From: Methylocucumis oryzae
GTDB lineage: Bacteria; Pseudomonadota; Gammaproteobacteria; Methylococcales; Methylomonadaceae
Length of the DNA: 34,810 bases
Assembly (NCBI RefSeq): GCF_000963695.1
Contig: NZ_LAJX01000187.1
Span: 1-34,810, forward strand
Direction of reading: 5' to 3'
The notes beneath the pieces were generated by a model. That model was not told the origin of the DNA, did no database searches, and saw only the letters and a program-made list of their open reading frames with translations. Below, piece after piece: positions 18,192-28,987 of this stretch; position 1 is the stretch's first letter, and each line of letters opens with the position of its first letter. The position numbers and the translations under genes were made by a program.

Positions 18192-19036
18192 CAGTGATTT
18201 CAGAAAATAAGCGCTCTCGGTTTGTTGACTATATTTACGCATCGGTACTGCCAACTTGCGCTAAAGGGCTAACCATTCTTGTGCCACGTACACAGCTAGC
18301 CTTACCCGATAACGCGATATTACTGACGTTTGATGATGGGCCATCAGCGCATGTTACACCACGTTTATTGCGAGTGCTAAGTGATGCGAATATTAGCGCT
18401 TGCTTTTGCGTGGTGGGGACTCATGTGCAAGCGCTACCTGATATTACTCGGCAAATAGTTGCGGAAGGCCATGTAATAGCGAATCACGGCTATTGTCATC
18501 GATTGGCGCTGTTTCATGGTAGTCAAACGCTGAGTCGGGATATTGATGAATGCGACGCCATACTTGCGAAGGTGCTGAATCAACCAGATTATAGAAGCCT
18601 TGTTTATCGACCACCCGGCGGCTGGTTACTGCCACATGTGAATGCGTTAATTAAGGTTCCCGCGATGCAAATAGCACCTATCACTTATTTTCCCATGGAT
18701 CACCGGTATGGGCCTGAGCAGGCTCAAATTGTATTCGACAGGTGCTACGAGCGACTCATGCAAGAACGCGGCGGTAGCGTTGTCTTTCATGAAGCGATTT
18801 ATGGGGCAGAGCTTTTGGGTAAACATCTATCATGTTGCCCTAGCTATGATCGCTCATGGCTAGCCGAAGGTATACAGAAATGGATTACTAGGCTTCAGCA
18901 AGCAGGGTTGGTTTTTTTGGATGCTAAGACGTTTTTTTCAAATACCTTAGTGCGCGGCTCAAAAACCCCCTTAGGCTATGCCTTGCGCCAGTCAAACCTG
19001 TTTAACATTAACCAAACTTGCCATGCGCCATGGTGA
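18188..19036 (+). CDS. Polysaccharide deacetylase (NodB-like)
   Basis: Carbohydrate esterase family 4-type deacetylase, 282 residues. NodB motifs: LLTFDDGPS (catalytic Asp and metal Asp), HxxxH as ANHGYCHRL, YRPPGGWLLP, and a late VFHEAIYG that may supply the second catalytic His. There is no signal peptide, only a weak hydrophobic segment near the N-terminus (YIYASVLPTCAKGLTILV), so it might be cytoplasmic or loosely membrane-associated. It overlaps the aldo/keto reductase by 4 bp. The substrate (chitin-like, peptidoglycan or polyol) is unknown. Confidence 0.85.
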   Translation: MTVISENKRSRFVDYIYASVLPTCAKGLTILVPRTQLALPDNAILLTFDDGPSAHVTPRLLRVLSDANISACFCVVGTHVQALPDITRQIVAEGHVIANHGYCHRLALFHGSQTLSRDIDECDAILAKVLNQPDYRSLVYRPPGGWLLPHVNALIKVPAMQIAPITYFPMDHRYGPEQAQIVFDRCYERLMQERGGSVVFHEAIYGAELLGKHLSCCPSYDRSWLAEGIQKWITRLQQAGLVFLDAKTFFSNTLVRGSKTPLGYALRQSNLFNINQTCHAPW

Positions 19037-19172
19037 GCTACAAGACCTAAAGAGTAATAGCGCTGTTGCAAGAAAATTAAGATGAGCGCTGCTATTTTCG
19101 GATGAGCTATGCTTCGTACTCGTCGAGTATTCGTGACAGGATGGTGGAATTTAACTCTCTAAGAGGACAGAT

Positions 19173-20353
19173 CATGATAAATCGAATTGACTTGGTTGCA
19201 GGGCAAAAATTGCGTGTTACCGGTAGCCGCTTTGCATGTTGATGTAAGTTATGCCGGGTGTCCACCAGGTGTAACCGTCGATGTCAGTGCCTTTTTGTTA
19301 AATGAACACGGCAAGGTTGCTTCGGATCAGGATTTTATCTTTTTCAATCAGTTAACGCGGCATGATCAAGGTGTTGAGCTGGATTTACAAAAATCTCGCT
19401 TTACCTTACAACTAGACAAAACCACCCAAAAATTACAAAAAATCGCCTTGGTATTAACCATCAGCCAAGTAGCTAAGAAAAACCAGCATTTTGGCTTATT
19501 AGGTTCAATTACCGTGTTGGTGAAAGATTTTTTAACAGGTTTAGAGCTTGCTTGTTTTTCATTAAATACGCATGGGTTTAACGAAGCAGCCTTAATCATG
19601 GCAGAGATTTATCGACATCAGCAGCAATGGAAGTTTCGCGCATTAGGTCAGGGATTTATTGGCGGATTACAGCCATTGGCAGAATATTACGGTGTTGACG
19701 TAGGTGAAGGCGAAGCGGCAACAGATGAGGCGGCTAAGATTACACCGGTTAACTTAAGCAAAATCACGTTAGAGAAGAAAGGCCAGTCTATTTCACTGGA
19801 AAAACAAGGCGATGGCTTAGGCGAGGTGATAGTCAATTTAAATTGGAATTCAACACCGATAAAAGTTTTAGGCAATACTAAGACGGGGGCAAGTATTGAT
19901 TTAGATTTGGCCTGCTTATGGGAATTTAATGATGGCAGTATCGGTGCAGTGCAAGCTTTAGGTGGTCATTTTGGCGCGCTACATCATTTTCCATTTATTG
20001 AGCTAGACCAAGACGACAGAAGTGGGCAATCCCTAATGGGTGAAACGTTGCGCATCAATGGTCAGCATTGGCCGATGCTGAAGCGGGTGTTGATTTTTAC
20101 GTTTATTTATGACGGCGTGCCTAATTGGTCACACGTAGATGCGGTTATTACCATTAAGGCAAAAATGCAACCTGACATCGAAGTGCGATTAGATAGTCAT
20201 CGTAATGATCAGTTTATGTGCGCGATTGCAATGTTGGAGAATATTAATCAGCAACTGCGTATCACTAAATTAGTTGATTATTTTTCTGGTCATCAAGCTA
20301 TGGATAAAGCGTATGGTTGGGGCTTGAATTATGTGAGTGGCACTAAGAGCTAA
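19173..20353 (+). CDS. TerA-like tandem TerD-domain protein (one frameshift)
   Basis: Member of the TerD/TerA stress-protein superfamily (tellurium resistance, calcium-binding beta-sandwich domains). ATG 19173 has AGAGGACA upstream and opens MINRIDLVAGQ; the frame then stops at 19243, but at the A5 run 19205-19209 the next frame continues with CVLPVAALHVDVSYAG, the TerD-domain start. Two TerD-like halves follow: one to about residue 175, and a second with IDLDLACLWEFNDGSIGAVQ and FIELDQDDRSG, the acidic Ca-binding type stretch, ending GWGLNYVSGTKS. About 393 residues, the size of TerA. No other ter gene is present, so a tellurite role is doubtful. Confidence 0.8.
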
Positions 20354-20770
20354 TACCGAATGCGTATTCAAAACGCAGATTAAAATAAGATAATGGATAA
20401 CTGGTTATGTCGGCTCTGTAAGTTGTTGACAATGTATACCACGAACGGCTAAGTGTTTGGTTTTAAGGTATGCTGTGCGTACCTTTTATAAAAGTCCTTG
20501 TAATGCTTGACCGCTCAGAGTATAGCAAGCGGCTAGGATGGGTAGATAATGATGCGCACAGCGTTAATGCTTCGTTTATTATCGATTAGCTTTACAAAAA
20601 TTTACATTGACTAACCGCACTTAACGCTTGGTTTGGATAAACTAAGCGTGAGCAAAATGGTTAGATTTCGCGAAATTCTATAGTTTGTTCCTCACGCCTG
20701 CGAGCGCTTCAGGGAATGAGCCACCCTAGCGCATGCATTCTCCTCGTTGTATTTGTCCCGTCTTAACACA
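20354..20770. other. Intergenic region without a recognised gene
   Basis: 417 bp between the TerA-like gene and the yajQ terminator region. I see no ORF of note and no tRNA. It holds a hairpin CGCTTGGTTT / AAACTAAGCG with a 4-base loop (20625-20648, one G-T pair) and a TTGACA at about 20426 without a good -10 partner. A small RNA cannot be excluded or supported. Confidence 0.4.
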
Positions 20771-20800
20771 CTGGCTTACCGGTTGTTTACGGTAAGCCAG
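20771..20800 (-). terminator. Terminator-like hairpin downstream of yajQ
   Basis: A perfect 11-bp stem CTGGCTTACCG / CGGTAAGCCAG with an 8-base loop lies 11 bp beyond the yajQ stop. On the minus strand no strong T-run follows (TGTGTTAAG), so it may act as an RNA end-stabilising hairpin or weak terminator. Confidence 0.5.
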
Positions 20801-20811
20801 CATGCCTAAGG

Positions 20812-21294
20812 CTAATCTCTAAAATTCTCAAATTGCAAAGGCATTTCAATTTTTTCTGCTCTTAGCATTTGTATCACTTCTTGTAAATCATCGCGTTTTT
20901 TACCGGTAACTCGGATTTGGTCGCCTTGTATCGCCGCTTGTACTTTGAGTTTTTTGTCTTTAATTAATTTAACGATTTTTTTCTGTAGTGCCGAGTCAAG
21001 TCCTTGTTTTAACGTAATCTCTTGCCGCATGAGTTTGCCGCTAGGCTTAGCGTCGCCAACCTCCATGCAGGCAATATCGATACCGCGTTTACTTAGCTTG
21101 TTGCACACAATGCTAAAGATTTGTTGCAACTGAAACGTTGATTCTGAAATCATGGTGATTTTGTTGTCATCAAGTTCTACTGATGATTCAGTGCCTTTAA
21201 AATCAAAGCGTCCGGTGATTTCTTTTGTGGTTTGCTCTATGGCGTTTTTTAACTTCGTGTTTATCGAATTCAGAAATGATGTCGAAAGAGGGCA
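20812..21294 (-). CDS. YajQ family nucleotide-binding protein (one frameshift)
   Basis: Small cytoplasmic protein with two ferredoxin-like folds; family members bind nucleotides and some bind cyclic di-GMP. ATG at 21292-21294 opens MPSFDIISEFDKHEVK; the frame is lost in a T6 run (plus strand 21244-21249) where five bases restore NAIEQTTKEITGRFDFKG and SSVELDDNKITMISEST. The C-terminus IQGDQIRVTGKKRDDLQEVI is typical. Corrected length about 160, as in the family. It follows cca by 68 bp on the same strand and is probably cotranscribed. Confidence 0.88.
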   Translation of the reverse strand, partial: CPLSTSFLNSINTKLKNAIEQTTKEITGRFDFKGTESSVELDDNKITMISESTFQLQQIFSIVCNKLSKRGIDIACMEVGDAKPSGKLMRQEITLKQGLDSALQKKIVKLIKDKKLKVQAAIQGDQIRVTGKKRDDLQEVIQMLRAEKIEMPLQFENFRD

Positions 21295-21362
21295 TGGGTT
21301 CAGTCCAATCGGGTAACGTTATGGCAAGTATTTCTGTCTTAATGCGACAGATGACAGTCATT

Positions 21363-22595
21363 TTACAATGCTTTATTAGCGTTGATAATGTCGGCGACGG
21401 CTTTTATCCTTAACTGCCGTATCGCTTCGCCTATCGCTGGGCCGGTTAACTCGCTGTTGACTATCGCTTTAGTATCCACGAGGTAAGCGGCTTGTGCGGC
21501 TTTTGCAAGTAAACCCGCTTGAGGGTAAGGCCGTTGTTCAAAGCCCGTACGACCACGCGCATCGGCTTCGCAGGCAAGCAAAAATTCGGCTAAGGTATTC
21601 ACAGGTTTAAACGCACCTAACGAGCTGAGTAAATCTGTTAACGTACCTGGACGTAAATCCAATGCTTTATGGCAATGGGTGTGGTATTGCATGACGTGGC
21701 TAGCTAACGCTTTAAAGGAATTAGGGATACGCATACGTCTACACATAGCTTCAAGTATCGGCAAGCCTAATTGTTCATGAGCATGGTGGTGTGGCCAGTT
21801 ATCAGCCGGTGTAACCGCTTTACCTAAGTCGTGTACTAATGCGGCGAAGCGGACTTCAGCTTGATTAGATAACGCAGCGGCTTGTTGTAGACTCATTAAG
21901 CTGTGTATTCCAGTATCAATTTCAGGATGGTATTGCGCCGGTTGTGGTACGCCAAACAGCTTATCTAATTCGGGGATGATTTTCGCGAGCGCGCCACAGC
22001 TTCTTAACGTGGTAAAAAATGCCGCTGGTGTTCTTTCCGTCAAGGCCTTATATAGCTCCGCCCATACACGCTCAGCGACTAAAAAATCGACTTCGCCATT
22101 GTTTACCATGTTTTGCATCAGCACTAACGTTTCAGGTGCGAGTGTAAAGCCCATGTGCTCATAGCGTGCAGCAAATCGGGCAACGCGCAAAATCCGCACC
22201 GGGTCTTCGGCAAACGCTGGCGATACATGGCGAAAAATTTTTAATGCTAAATCACGTTGTCCACCGTAAGGGTCGCACAACTTGCCATCGGCGCTGAGCG
22301 CCATTGCATTTATCGTTAAATCGCGGCGGATTAAATCTTCTTCTAAACTGACATCGGCGGAGGCTTCTACACTAAAGCCTTTATAACCGTGGCTGGTTTT
22401 GCGCTCGGTTCTGGCTAATGCGTATTCTTCGTTATTGTCTGGGTGTAAAAAGACAGGAAAATCTTTGCCAACCGGTTTATAACCTAGTGCGAGCATTTGT
22501 TCGGGCGTTGCGCCAACCACAACCCAGTCTTGCTCGGTTACGTTAAGGTTTAGTAATTTATCGCGCACAGCGCCGCCGACTAAATATATTTCCAT
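21363..22595 (-). CDS. cca: Multifunctional CCA tRNA nucleotidyltransferase/HD phosphohydrolase
   Basis: Adds and repairs the 3' CCA end of tRNA. 410 residues, the length of the gammaproteobacterial bifunctional type. N-terminal class II nucleotidyltransferase: YLVGGAVRDKLL (residues 4-15), the DW catalytic carboxylates in TEQDWVVVGA, LIRRDLTINAMA, and the BDD-like RILRVARFAARY. The C-terminal HD domain is FAALVHDLGKAVTP with a second His cluster NWPHHHAHEQLG, characteristic of the phosphatase/phosphodiesterase activity. The frame is intact. Divergent from slt. Confidence 0.95.
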   Translation of the reverse strand: MEIYLVGGAVRDKLLNLNVTEQDWVVVGATPEQMLALGYKPVGKDFPVFLHPDNNEEYALARTERKTSHGYKGFSVEASADVSLEEDLIRRDLTINAMALSADGKLCDPYGGQRDLALKIFRHVSPAFAEDPVRILRVARFAARYEHMGFTLAPETLVLMQNMVNNGEVDFLVAERVWAELYKALTERTPAAFFTTLRSCGALAKIIPELDKLFGVPQPAQYHPEIDTGIHSLMSLQQAAALSNQAEVRFAALVHDLGKAVTPADNWPHHHAHEQLGLPILEAMCRRMRIPNSFKALASHVMQYHTHCHKALDLRPGTLTDLLSSLGAFKPVNTLAEFLLACEADARGRTGFEQRPYPQAGLLAKAAQAAYLVDTKAIVNSELTGPAIGEAIRQLRIKAVADIINANKAL

Positions 22596-22726
22596 GATAT
22601 GAGTGTGAGAATATTAGCGATGATAGCGTGGGTGTCAGTTATTAAAAGGCTTATTGTATCTAAATCAAGTTCTAACTGCTTTAACGCTGTTATACTTGCC
22701 AGTCTTTATCCTATGCGGAGTTGGTT

Positions 22727-24667
22727 ATGTTGCTATTGTTAACTCGTATAAGTCGGGTTATCGCTTTATGTGCATTAAGCGCAGTGTCGATACCCGTGTT
22801 AGCTGATGACCTATTGACACAACAGCGGCAAGATTTTTTATTGGCCGAAAAATTATTAAAGCAACATGACGATGCCGCATTTTGGCAAGTTGCCAGTCGT
22901 TTGACGACTTATCCTCTGTACCCTTATTTAGAATACCAATGGCTGCAAAATAATTTACCGCTTACTGATAAAGTGCAAACTTTTTTTTATTGCAGTACGG
23001 TGATACCCGTTATGCCATGTTATTAAGAGAAAAATGGCTCAGCTATTTGGCTGAACATCAGCAATGGCTTGATGTTATCCGACATTACCAAGCGAGCGAT
23101 AATGAAGAGCTCGCTTGTTATTATGACTGGGCTTTATATCAAACAGGTCAAGTACAACAAGCGTTTAATAATGCTAAGCCGTTATGGTTAAAAGGGTTAA
23201 GCCAGCCAAAGGCGTGTGAACCGTTATGGCTGGCGTTTGCATCATCACCGGAGCTGACGCCTGACTGGCTTTGGCAGCGGTTTGAGGCAGCATTGGCTAA
23301 TAATAATGTGACGTTAGCGGTGTTCTTGCAACGCTATTTTCAGCCTATGGACAAGCTTGTAGCGGCTGATTGGCTAAAAGTACATCACAAACCCGCCTTA
23401 TTAACACAACAAGAATGGCTATTATCCAATCCATTAACGGCACGCATGGCTGCTAATGCTGTGAAACGATGGTTGAAAACGGATTTAGACGCCGCGTTGT
23501 TGTATTGGGAAACGCATAAGACCGCGTTAGCGTTAACCGATACGCTTAAAAACGAACTCGATAATCAAGTGGCCTTAGCGCTTGCAGTAAAACAAGACCC
23601 AAGAGCGTTATGGCGTATGCAGCAATTAACCCATCCTGATGTAAAAACGGCTGAATGGAAAATTAGACTCGCGTTAGCGCTACAAAATTGGTCAATGGTA
23701 CAGCAAGCGATTGCGCAATTGCCTAGCGTTGAGCAGCAACAACCCGTCTGGCGTTATTGGCGAGCTAGAGCGACTGAGGCATTAGGAAATTTTCTTTCTG
23801 CCCAAGAACTTTATCGTCAATTAGCCGAAGACAGAAGTTTTTATGGTTTTCTAGCGGCAGATAAAGTCGGTAAGCCTTACCAAATGGCGGATAAACCCGT
23901 ATCGGCTAGTTTTAGTGAGTTAGAGCAATTAGCTAACACCACCGATTTTAAAGTTGTACGTGAGTTTTCCGCATTAAACCGAGAAGTTGAGGCGAGGCGG
24001 CAATGGTGGTTTGCTTTAACCAAGTTGTCGCCCGCCCAGCTTCAAATTGCTGCTAAGCTGGCGCAGTCTTGGCAATGGCCACAGATTGCGATTATGACGT
24101 TGGTAAAAGCCGATTATTGGGATGATTTAAACCTACGATTCCCATTTAAATATCAAGCTGACGTGTTAACTCATGCCAAGCAGCACGGTTTAGAGCCTGC
24201 GCTAATATATGGGGTTATGCGGCAAGAAAGTATGCTGGATAGCCAAGCCTTATCTTCGGCGGGTGCAATAGGTTTAATGCAAGTGATGCCGACAACAGGG
24301 CAGCAAATTGCGCGCGAGTTAGGGCAAAATTTACGAGTAGCTGATTTATATTTGGCTGAACGTAATATTCAATTAGGTAGTTATTATGTCAATAAATTAA
24401 TTAAACGTTTTTCCGGTCAAATTGCCCCGGCCATAGCGGCATATAATGCGGGTCCTGAGCGAGTTAAGCGCTGGTTGGCTGAAGAAAAAAAACGTACCTG
24501 CCGATATTTGGATAGAGACTATTCCTTTTAAGGAAACTAGAAAATATGTGACATCAGTCTTGGCTTATGCGCTGATTTATCAGTATCTGTTACAGGCTGC
24601 CGAGCTGTCAAACGGTACTATAAAGCTAAGCCAGTTGTTACTAGATGCGCAAGCAGCTAAAAATTGA
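22727..24667 (+). CDS. slt: Soluble lytic murein transglycosylase (two frameshifts)
   Basis: Periplasmic enzyme that cleaves peptidoglycan to 1,6-anhydromuropeptides. An N-terminal signal peptide (ALCALSAVSIPVLADD) is followed by a long alpha-superhelical region and the SLT domain: catalytic Glu in GVMRQESMLDSQALSSAGAI, then GLMQVMPTTGQQIA, YYVNKLIKRF and IAAYNAGPERVKRWL. The frame breaks at a T8 run (22981-22988; six or nine T restores LLQYGDTRYAM) and an A8 run (24485-24492; seven gives KNVPADIWIETIPF). Joined length about 645. A TATACT at 22691-22696 could be the -10 of its promoter. Divergent from cca. Confidence 0.92.
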
Positions 24668-24740
24668 GCTGATTTTTCTTAAGCTCTGTTAGATAATATA
24701 GGGTTCAATAATAAAAATTAATCTTGGGTAGAAATCGAGT

Positions 24741-25257
24741 ATGGAGAAACAGCATAGTTTTACGCGCGAGGAATTATTAATGTCCGGTCGAGGCGAATTG
24801 TACGGCCCGAAAAATGCGCAATTGCCGCTACCAAACATGCTTATGATGGATCGAATTACTAGAATCACTGATGAAGGCGGCTTATATGGCAAAGGCGAAA
24901 TCATTGCAGAATTAGATATTCATCCCGATTTATGGTTTTTTGCTTGCCATTTTCAAGGCGACCCGGTAATGCCAGGCTGTTTAGGGTTAGACGCTATGTG
25001 GCAGCTAGTTGGCTTTTATTTATGTTGGTTAGGCGGGCCGGGTAAAGGGCGTGCGTTAGGAGTAGGGGAGGTAAAATTTACCGGACAAGTCTTACCCACA
25101 GCTAAAAAAAGTCACTTATCACATTCATTTAAAGCGGGTCATTATGCGTAAACTCGTCATGGGAATTGCAGACGCAACAATGGAAGTTGACGGTAAAGCA
25201 ATTTACGAAGCAACCGACTTACGGGTTGGTTTATTTACGTCCACGGAAGATTTTTAG
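24741..25257 (+). CDS. fabA: 3-hydroxydecanoyl-ACP dehydratase/isomerase (one frameshift)
   Basis: Introduces the cis double bond of unsaturated fatty acids by dehydration and trans-2/cis-3 isomerisation. N-terminus [13 protein letters not shown]; catalytic His in [13 protein letters not shown] and Asp in LGLDAMWQ. The frame is lost in A7 at 25104-25110; six A restores [20 protein letters not shown] and runs to TAG at 25255-25257, giving 171 residues, exactly the family size. fabB follows after 12 bp, so this is the usual fabA-fabB operon. The break in a normally essential gene is most simply a base-calling error. Confidence 0.93.
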
Positions 25258-25269
25258 AGGTTTAGGATT

Positions 25270-26491
25270 ATGAAAAGAGTGGTAGTAACGGGATTAGGGA
25301 TTGTTTCCAGCATAGGAAATAACGCATCTGAGGTCGTACAATCCTTAAGAACCGGGCGTTCGGGTATTGTGTTCTCAGACGTTTTACCAGGAGCTGGGTT
25401 TTCGCAGCCAAATTCATGGTGCTGTTAATATCGATACCGACGCATTTATTGACCGCAAAATAAAACGCTTTATGGGTGACGGTGCCGCGTTCAATTATAT
25501 CGCTATGCAACAAGCGATAGCCGATGCTGGTTTAGTTGACAACGAAGTGTCGCATGTACGTACTGGTTTGGTAATGGGTTCAGGTGGTCCGTCTACGTCA
25601 AACTTAGTCGAAGCGGCCGATATTTTACGTCAACGCGGTGTTAAACAAGTCGGGCCTTATCGCGTACCGCGCGCAATGTCTAGCACCAATACCGCTTGTT
25701 TAGCGACGCCGTTTAAAATTAAAGGCGTAAATTATTCCATCACCTCTGCGTGTGCAACCAGTGCGCACTGTATCGGCCATGCGATGGAACTGATACAAAT
25801 GGGTAAACAAGACGTTGTTTTTGCCGGTGGTGGAGAAGAAGTCCATTGGACGATGTCGGTATTATTCGACGCAATGGGTGCCATGTCGTCTAAATTCAAT
25901 GACAGACCTGCGGCGGCTTCCAGACCTTTCGATAGGGATCGCGATGGTTTTGTTATTTCAGGTGGCGGTGGCGTGTTAGTCGTTGAAGAATTAGAACATG
26001 CAAAAGCACGCGGCGCGAAAATATACGCTGAGTTAGTCGGGTATGGCGCAACGTCTGATGGTTATGACATGGTACAGCCTTCCGGCGAAGGCGCGGTGCG
26101 TTGTATGCAACAAGCGATGGCAACAGTGGATAGCAAAATTGATTACATTAATGCCCATGGTACGGGTACGCCGGTAGGTGACACACGCGAAACAGCCGCG
26201 TTACGCGAAGTATTTAAAGAGCAAGCTATGCCAATTGTCAGCTCAACCAAATCATTAACTGGTCATGCTTTAGGTGCGGCGGGTGTGAATGAAGCCATTT
26301 ATGGGTTATTAATGATGACGGAAAACTTCCTTAGCGCATCGGCTAATATCGATAACCTAGACCCGTGTGCAGAAGGTATTCCGATTGTGCGCGAACTTCG
26401 CGATAACGTTAATGTAAATACTATGATGTCTAATAGTTTCGGTTTTGGTGGCACGAATGCTACATTAATTTTCCAGCGCTATAACGGTTGA
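25270..26491 (+). CDS. fabB: 3-oxoacyl-ACP synthase I (one frameshift)
   Basis: Elongating condensing enzyme of unsaturated fatty acid synthesis, partner of FabA. ATG 25270 with GAGG upstream opens [18 protein letters not shown]4 run at 25382-25385 should be T3, giving [18 protein letters not shown] without interruption; corrected length is about 406. Active sites: Cys in [11 protein letters not shown], His in [11 protein letters not shown], His in [11 protein letters not shown]-terminus [15 protein letters not shown]. Distinct from the two aryl-polyene-type ketosynthases at 2.4-6.1 kb. Confidence 0.95.
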
Positions 26492-26504
26492 TTGTTGACC
26501 GGCT

Positions 26505-27363
26505 ATGAACGACAACACACAAAAATCACGCACTCAATTTAATAAACTACAAAAGCGCTTACGTCATTTAGTCGGCGACGCGATTGCCGACTACAACATG
26601 ATTGAAGACGGCGACAAAATCATGGTGTGCTTATCCGGTGGTAAGGATTCGTATACGATGTTAGATATTTTATTGAGTTTACAAAAAACCGCGCCGATAC
26701 ATTTTGACATTATTGCGGTTAATTTAGACCAAAAACAACCCGGTTTTCCAGAACATGTTTTGCCTGAGTATTTAACTAAGCTAGGCGTAGCGCATTATAT
26801 TTTGGAAAAAGACACATACAGTGTGGTTAAGCGTGTTATTCCTGAAGGGCAAACCACGTGTAGTTTATGCTCACGCTTAAGACGTGGCACGTTATACGGT
26901 TTTGCCGAAGAAATTGGCGCCAATAAAATAGCCTTAGGTCACCATCGTGACGATATTATAGAAACATTTTTTTCTGAATATTTTTTATGGCGGCAAACTA
27001 AAAGCCATGCCGCCTAAGCTACTCAGTGATGATAAGAAAAACATTATTATCAGACCGTTAGCCTATTGCCGAGAAAAAGATATAGAACGCTTTAGTGCAT
27101 TTAAACACTTTCCTATCATTCCGTGTAACTTATGTGGCTCGCAAGAGAACTTGCAACGCACTGCGATGAAAGCGATGTTAAGAGATTGGGATAAACACTT
27201 TCCAGGTCGCTTAGAAACTATTTTTGCTAGCTTGCAAAATGTAGCACCCTCACAACTAGCGGACACGCAGTTATTTGATTTCTACGGTTTAAAATTAGAA
27301 CGCGAACAAGCGGCTAACAAAGAGGTTGCAACCGAAGATAGTTTATGTGCTATCAGTGGATGA
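26505..27363 (+). CDS. ttcA: tRNA 2-thiocytidine(32) synthetase TtcA (one frameshift)
   Basis: ATP- and Fe-S-dependent enzyme that thiolates cytidine 32 of tRNA. PP-loop [14 protein letters not shown] (residues 40-53); the two Cys pairs that hold the iron-sulphur cluster are CSLC and CNLC. Also typical is [12 protein letters not shown]. The frame breaks in T7 at 26967-26973; six T gives [21 protein letters not shown]. Corrected length about 286. It starts 13 bp after fabB on the same strand and may be read from the same transcript. Confidence 0.94.
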
Positions 27364-27399
27364 CGCTAAAATAATGGCTATGTACTTTATTCGATAATG

Positions 27400-27514
27400 C
27401 TAAGTAGGGATAGGGCGTTTTAGAGCGCAGGTGTTGGCAGCAGGGATGCTGCCATCAAGCCTACAGGGATGTATTTACGGCGTCTTGCGCACTGAATGTC
27501 CTGTCCCTACTTAG
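27400..27514. repeat. 115-bp palindromic intergenic element
   Basis: Bounded by inverted repeats CTAAGTAGGGATAGG (27400-27414) and its reverse complement with one mismatch (27500-27514). Inside are a GGCAGC/GCTGCC hairpin (27436-27453) and several copies of CAGGGATG/ACAGGGATG. It fills the ttcA-pilU gap. The layout is that of a non-coding dispersed palindromic or MITE-like repeat; no clear target duplication is seen and there is no ORF. Confidence 0.65.
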
Positions 27515-27548
27515 GTTGGTAGCCAAAATAATTAACCGGTAGGTGCTT

Positions 27549-28704
27549 ATGGAATTCAAAGAATATCTAACAATATTAGTCAATCACGATGGCTCAGACT
27601 TATATTTAACCGTCGATGCACCGCCGGCCGCTAAATTTCAAGGCACGTTAAAACCGATAGAAAACGTTAAATTAACGAATCAGCGACTTAAAGAAATCGC
27701 GTATAGTTTAATGGATGCGCAGCAACAAAAAGATTTTGAGCATAATCCCGAATTAAATCTTGCTATCTCTGAACCCGGCGTAGGACGCTTTCGGGTAAAC
27801 ATTTTTTAAGCAGCGTAACAACTTCGCTATGGTGATTCGTAATATCAAAGTCGATATACCGAATGCCGATGCGCTGGGTTTACCGCCTATCTTAAAAAAA
27901 ACCATCATGGAAAAGCGAGGATTGATTTTATTCGTCGGCGGTACCGGTTCGGGCAAATCCACATCGCTGGCAGCGCTAATCGACTACCGCAACTCCAACG
28001 CCTCCGGTCATATCATCACGATAGAAGACCCTATCGAATTCATTCATCCGCATAAAAAATCTCTGGTGAATCAGCGCGAAGTAGGCGTTGACACGGCTAG
28101 CTACGAAGAAGCATTAAAAAATACCTTACGCCAAGCACCTGATGTCATCCTCATTGGTGAAATTCGCTCGCGTGAAACCATGGAACATGCGTTAGCTTTT
28201 GCCGAAACTGGGCATTTGTGCTTATCGACCTTACACGCCAATAATTCTAACCAAGCCTTAGATCGTATTATCAACTTTTTCCCAGAAGAGCGGCGGAATC
28301 AGCTACTGCTAGATTTATCGCTTAACATGAAAGCCTTTATTTCCCAGCGCTTAGTGCCGACTAAAGAGGGCAAACGCGTTGCAGCGATAGAAATCTTATT
28401 AACCTCGCAATTAGTGCGTGACTTGATTTTAAAAGGCGAAATTCATGGCATTAAAGAAGCTATGGAAAAATCAGAAAATATAGGTATGCAAACCTTCGAT
28501 AGCCATTTAATGCGGCTTTATCAAGACGGAGTTATCAGCCTAGATGACGCATTAATGAATTCTGACTCACCAAACAACTTAAAGCTAAAAATTAACTTAA
28601 GTGAAGGCTTTTCCGGCGGTGAAGGTGCTGCCAAACCTAAATCGGCGCAATTATCGTTACAAGCTATTCAAAAAGAAGACGGTGAAGATGGACGTGGGCA
28701 TTAG
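27549..28704 (+). CDS. pilU: Type IV pilus retraction ATPase PilU (one frameshift)
   Basis: Hexameric secretion ATPase, accessory to PilT in pilus retraction. ATG 27549 opens MEFKEYLTILVNHDGSDLYL, typical of PilU. Walker A is GGTGSGKST (about residue 130), the Asp box ITIEDPIEFIH, Walker B DVILIGEIRSRETM, the His box TLHANNSNQALDRI and the C-terminal GMQTFDSHLMRLYQDG. A T6 run (27802-27807) should be T5, giving NIFKQRNNFAMVIRNI. Corrected length about 385. PilT itself and other pil genes are not in the window. Confidence 0.93.
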
Positions 28705-28945
28705 CCAGATGGCTCAAAGCTATAAGTTCGGTGTCACTGTATTTGTGCCAAACGGTTGCAGCTAGCAGTAGCAGAATCACGAAGGCGTTAGTCGACAATA
28801 TCAAGGCACGAAACACGCTAAAATCTGGCTCAGTACCGTCTGAACTAACAGACGTAGCAGCAAGAACCACCCCGAATGCGCAAGCTAAAACAGCGTAGCG
28901 GGTGGATTCGTCATTAGAGTTTTTTCGAAAAAGTGGAATACTCAT
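28664..28945 (-). CDS. Small predicted membrane protein, hypothetical
   Basis: 93 residues from the second of two adjacent ATGs. Two hydrophobic stretches (YAVLACAFGVVLAATSV and FRALILSTNAFVILLLLAATVW) suggest two membrane spans with a short charged N-terminus (FRKNSNDEST). It is convergent with pilU and overlaps its last 41 bases. No good Shine-Dalgarno is seen. It might be a real small membrane protein or a chance frame; no homologue is recognised. Confidence 0.45.
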   Translation of the reverse strand: MSIPLFRKNSNDESTRYAVLACAFGVVLAATSVSSDGTEPDFSVFRALILSTNAFVILLLLAATVWHKYSDTELIALSHLANAHVHLHRLLFE

Positions 28946-28987
28946 CATTGAAAAGCCGTACCCTGAACAAAACTACAGTATGACATC

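Noticed and set aside
20619-20665. ACTTAAC ... GTTAGAT pair around a hairpin, resembling a tiny attC
   Set aside because: Only 47 bp, the core boxes are not complementary to each other, the hairpin has no extrahelical base, and no cassette-like gene adjoins it.
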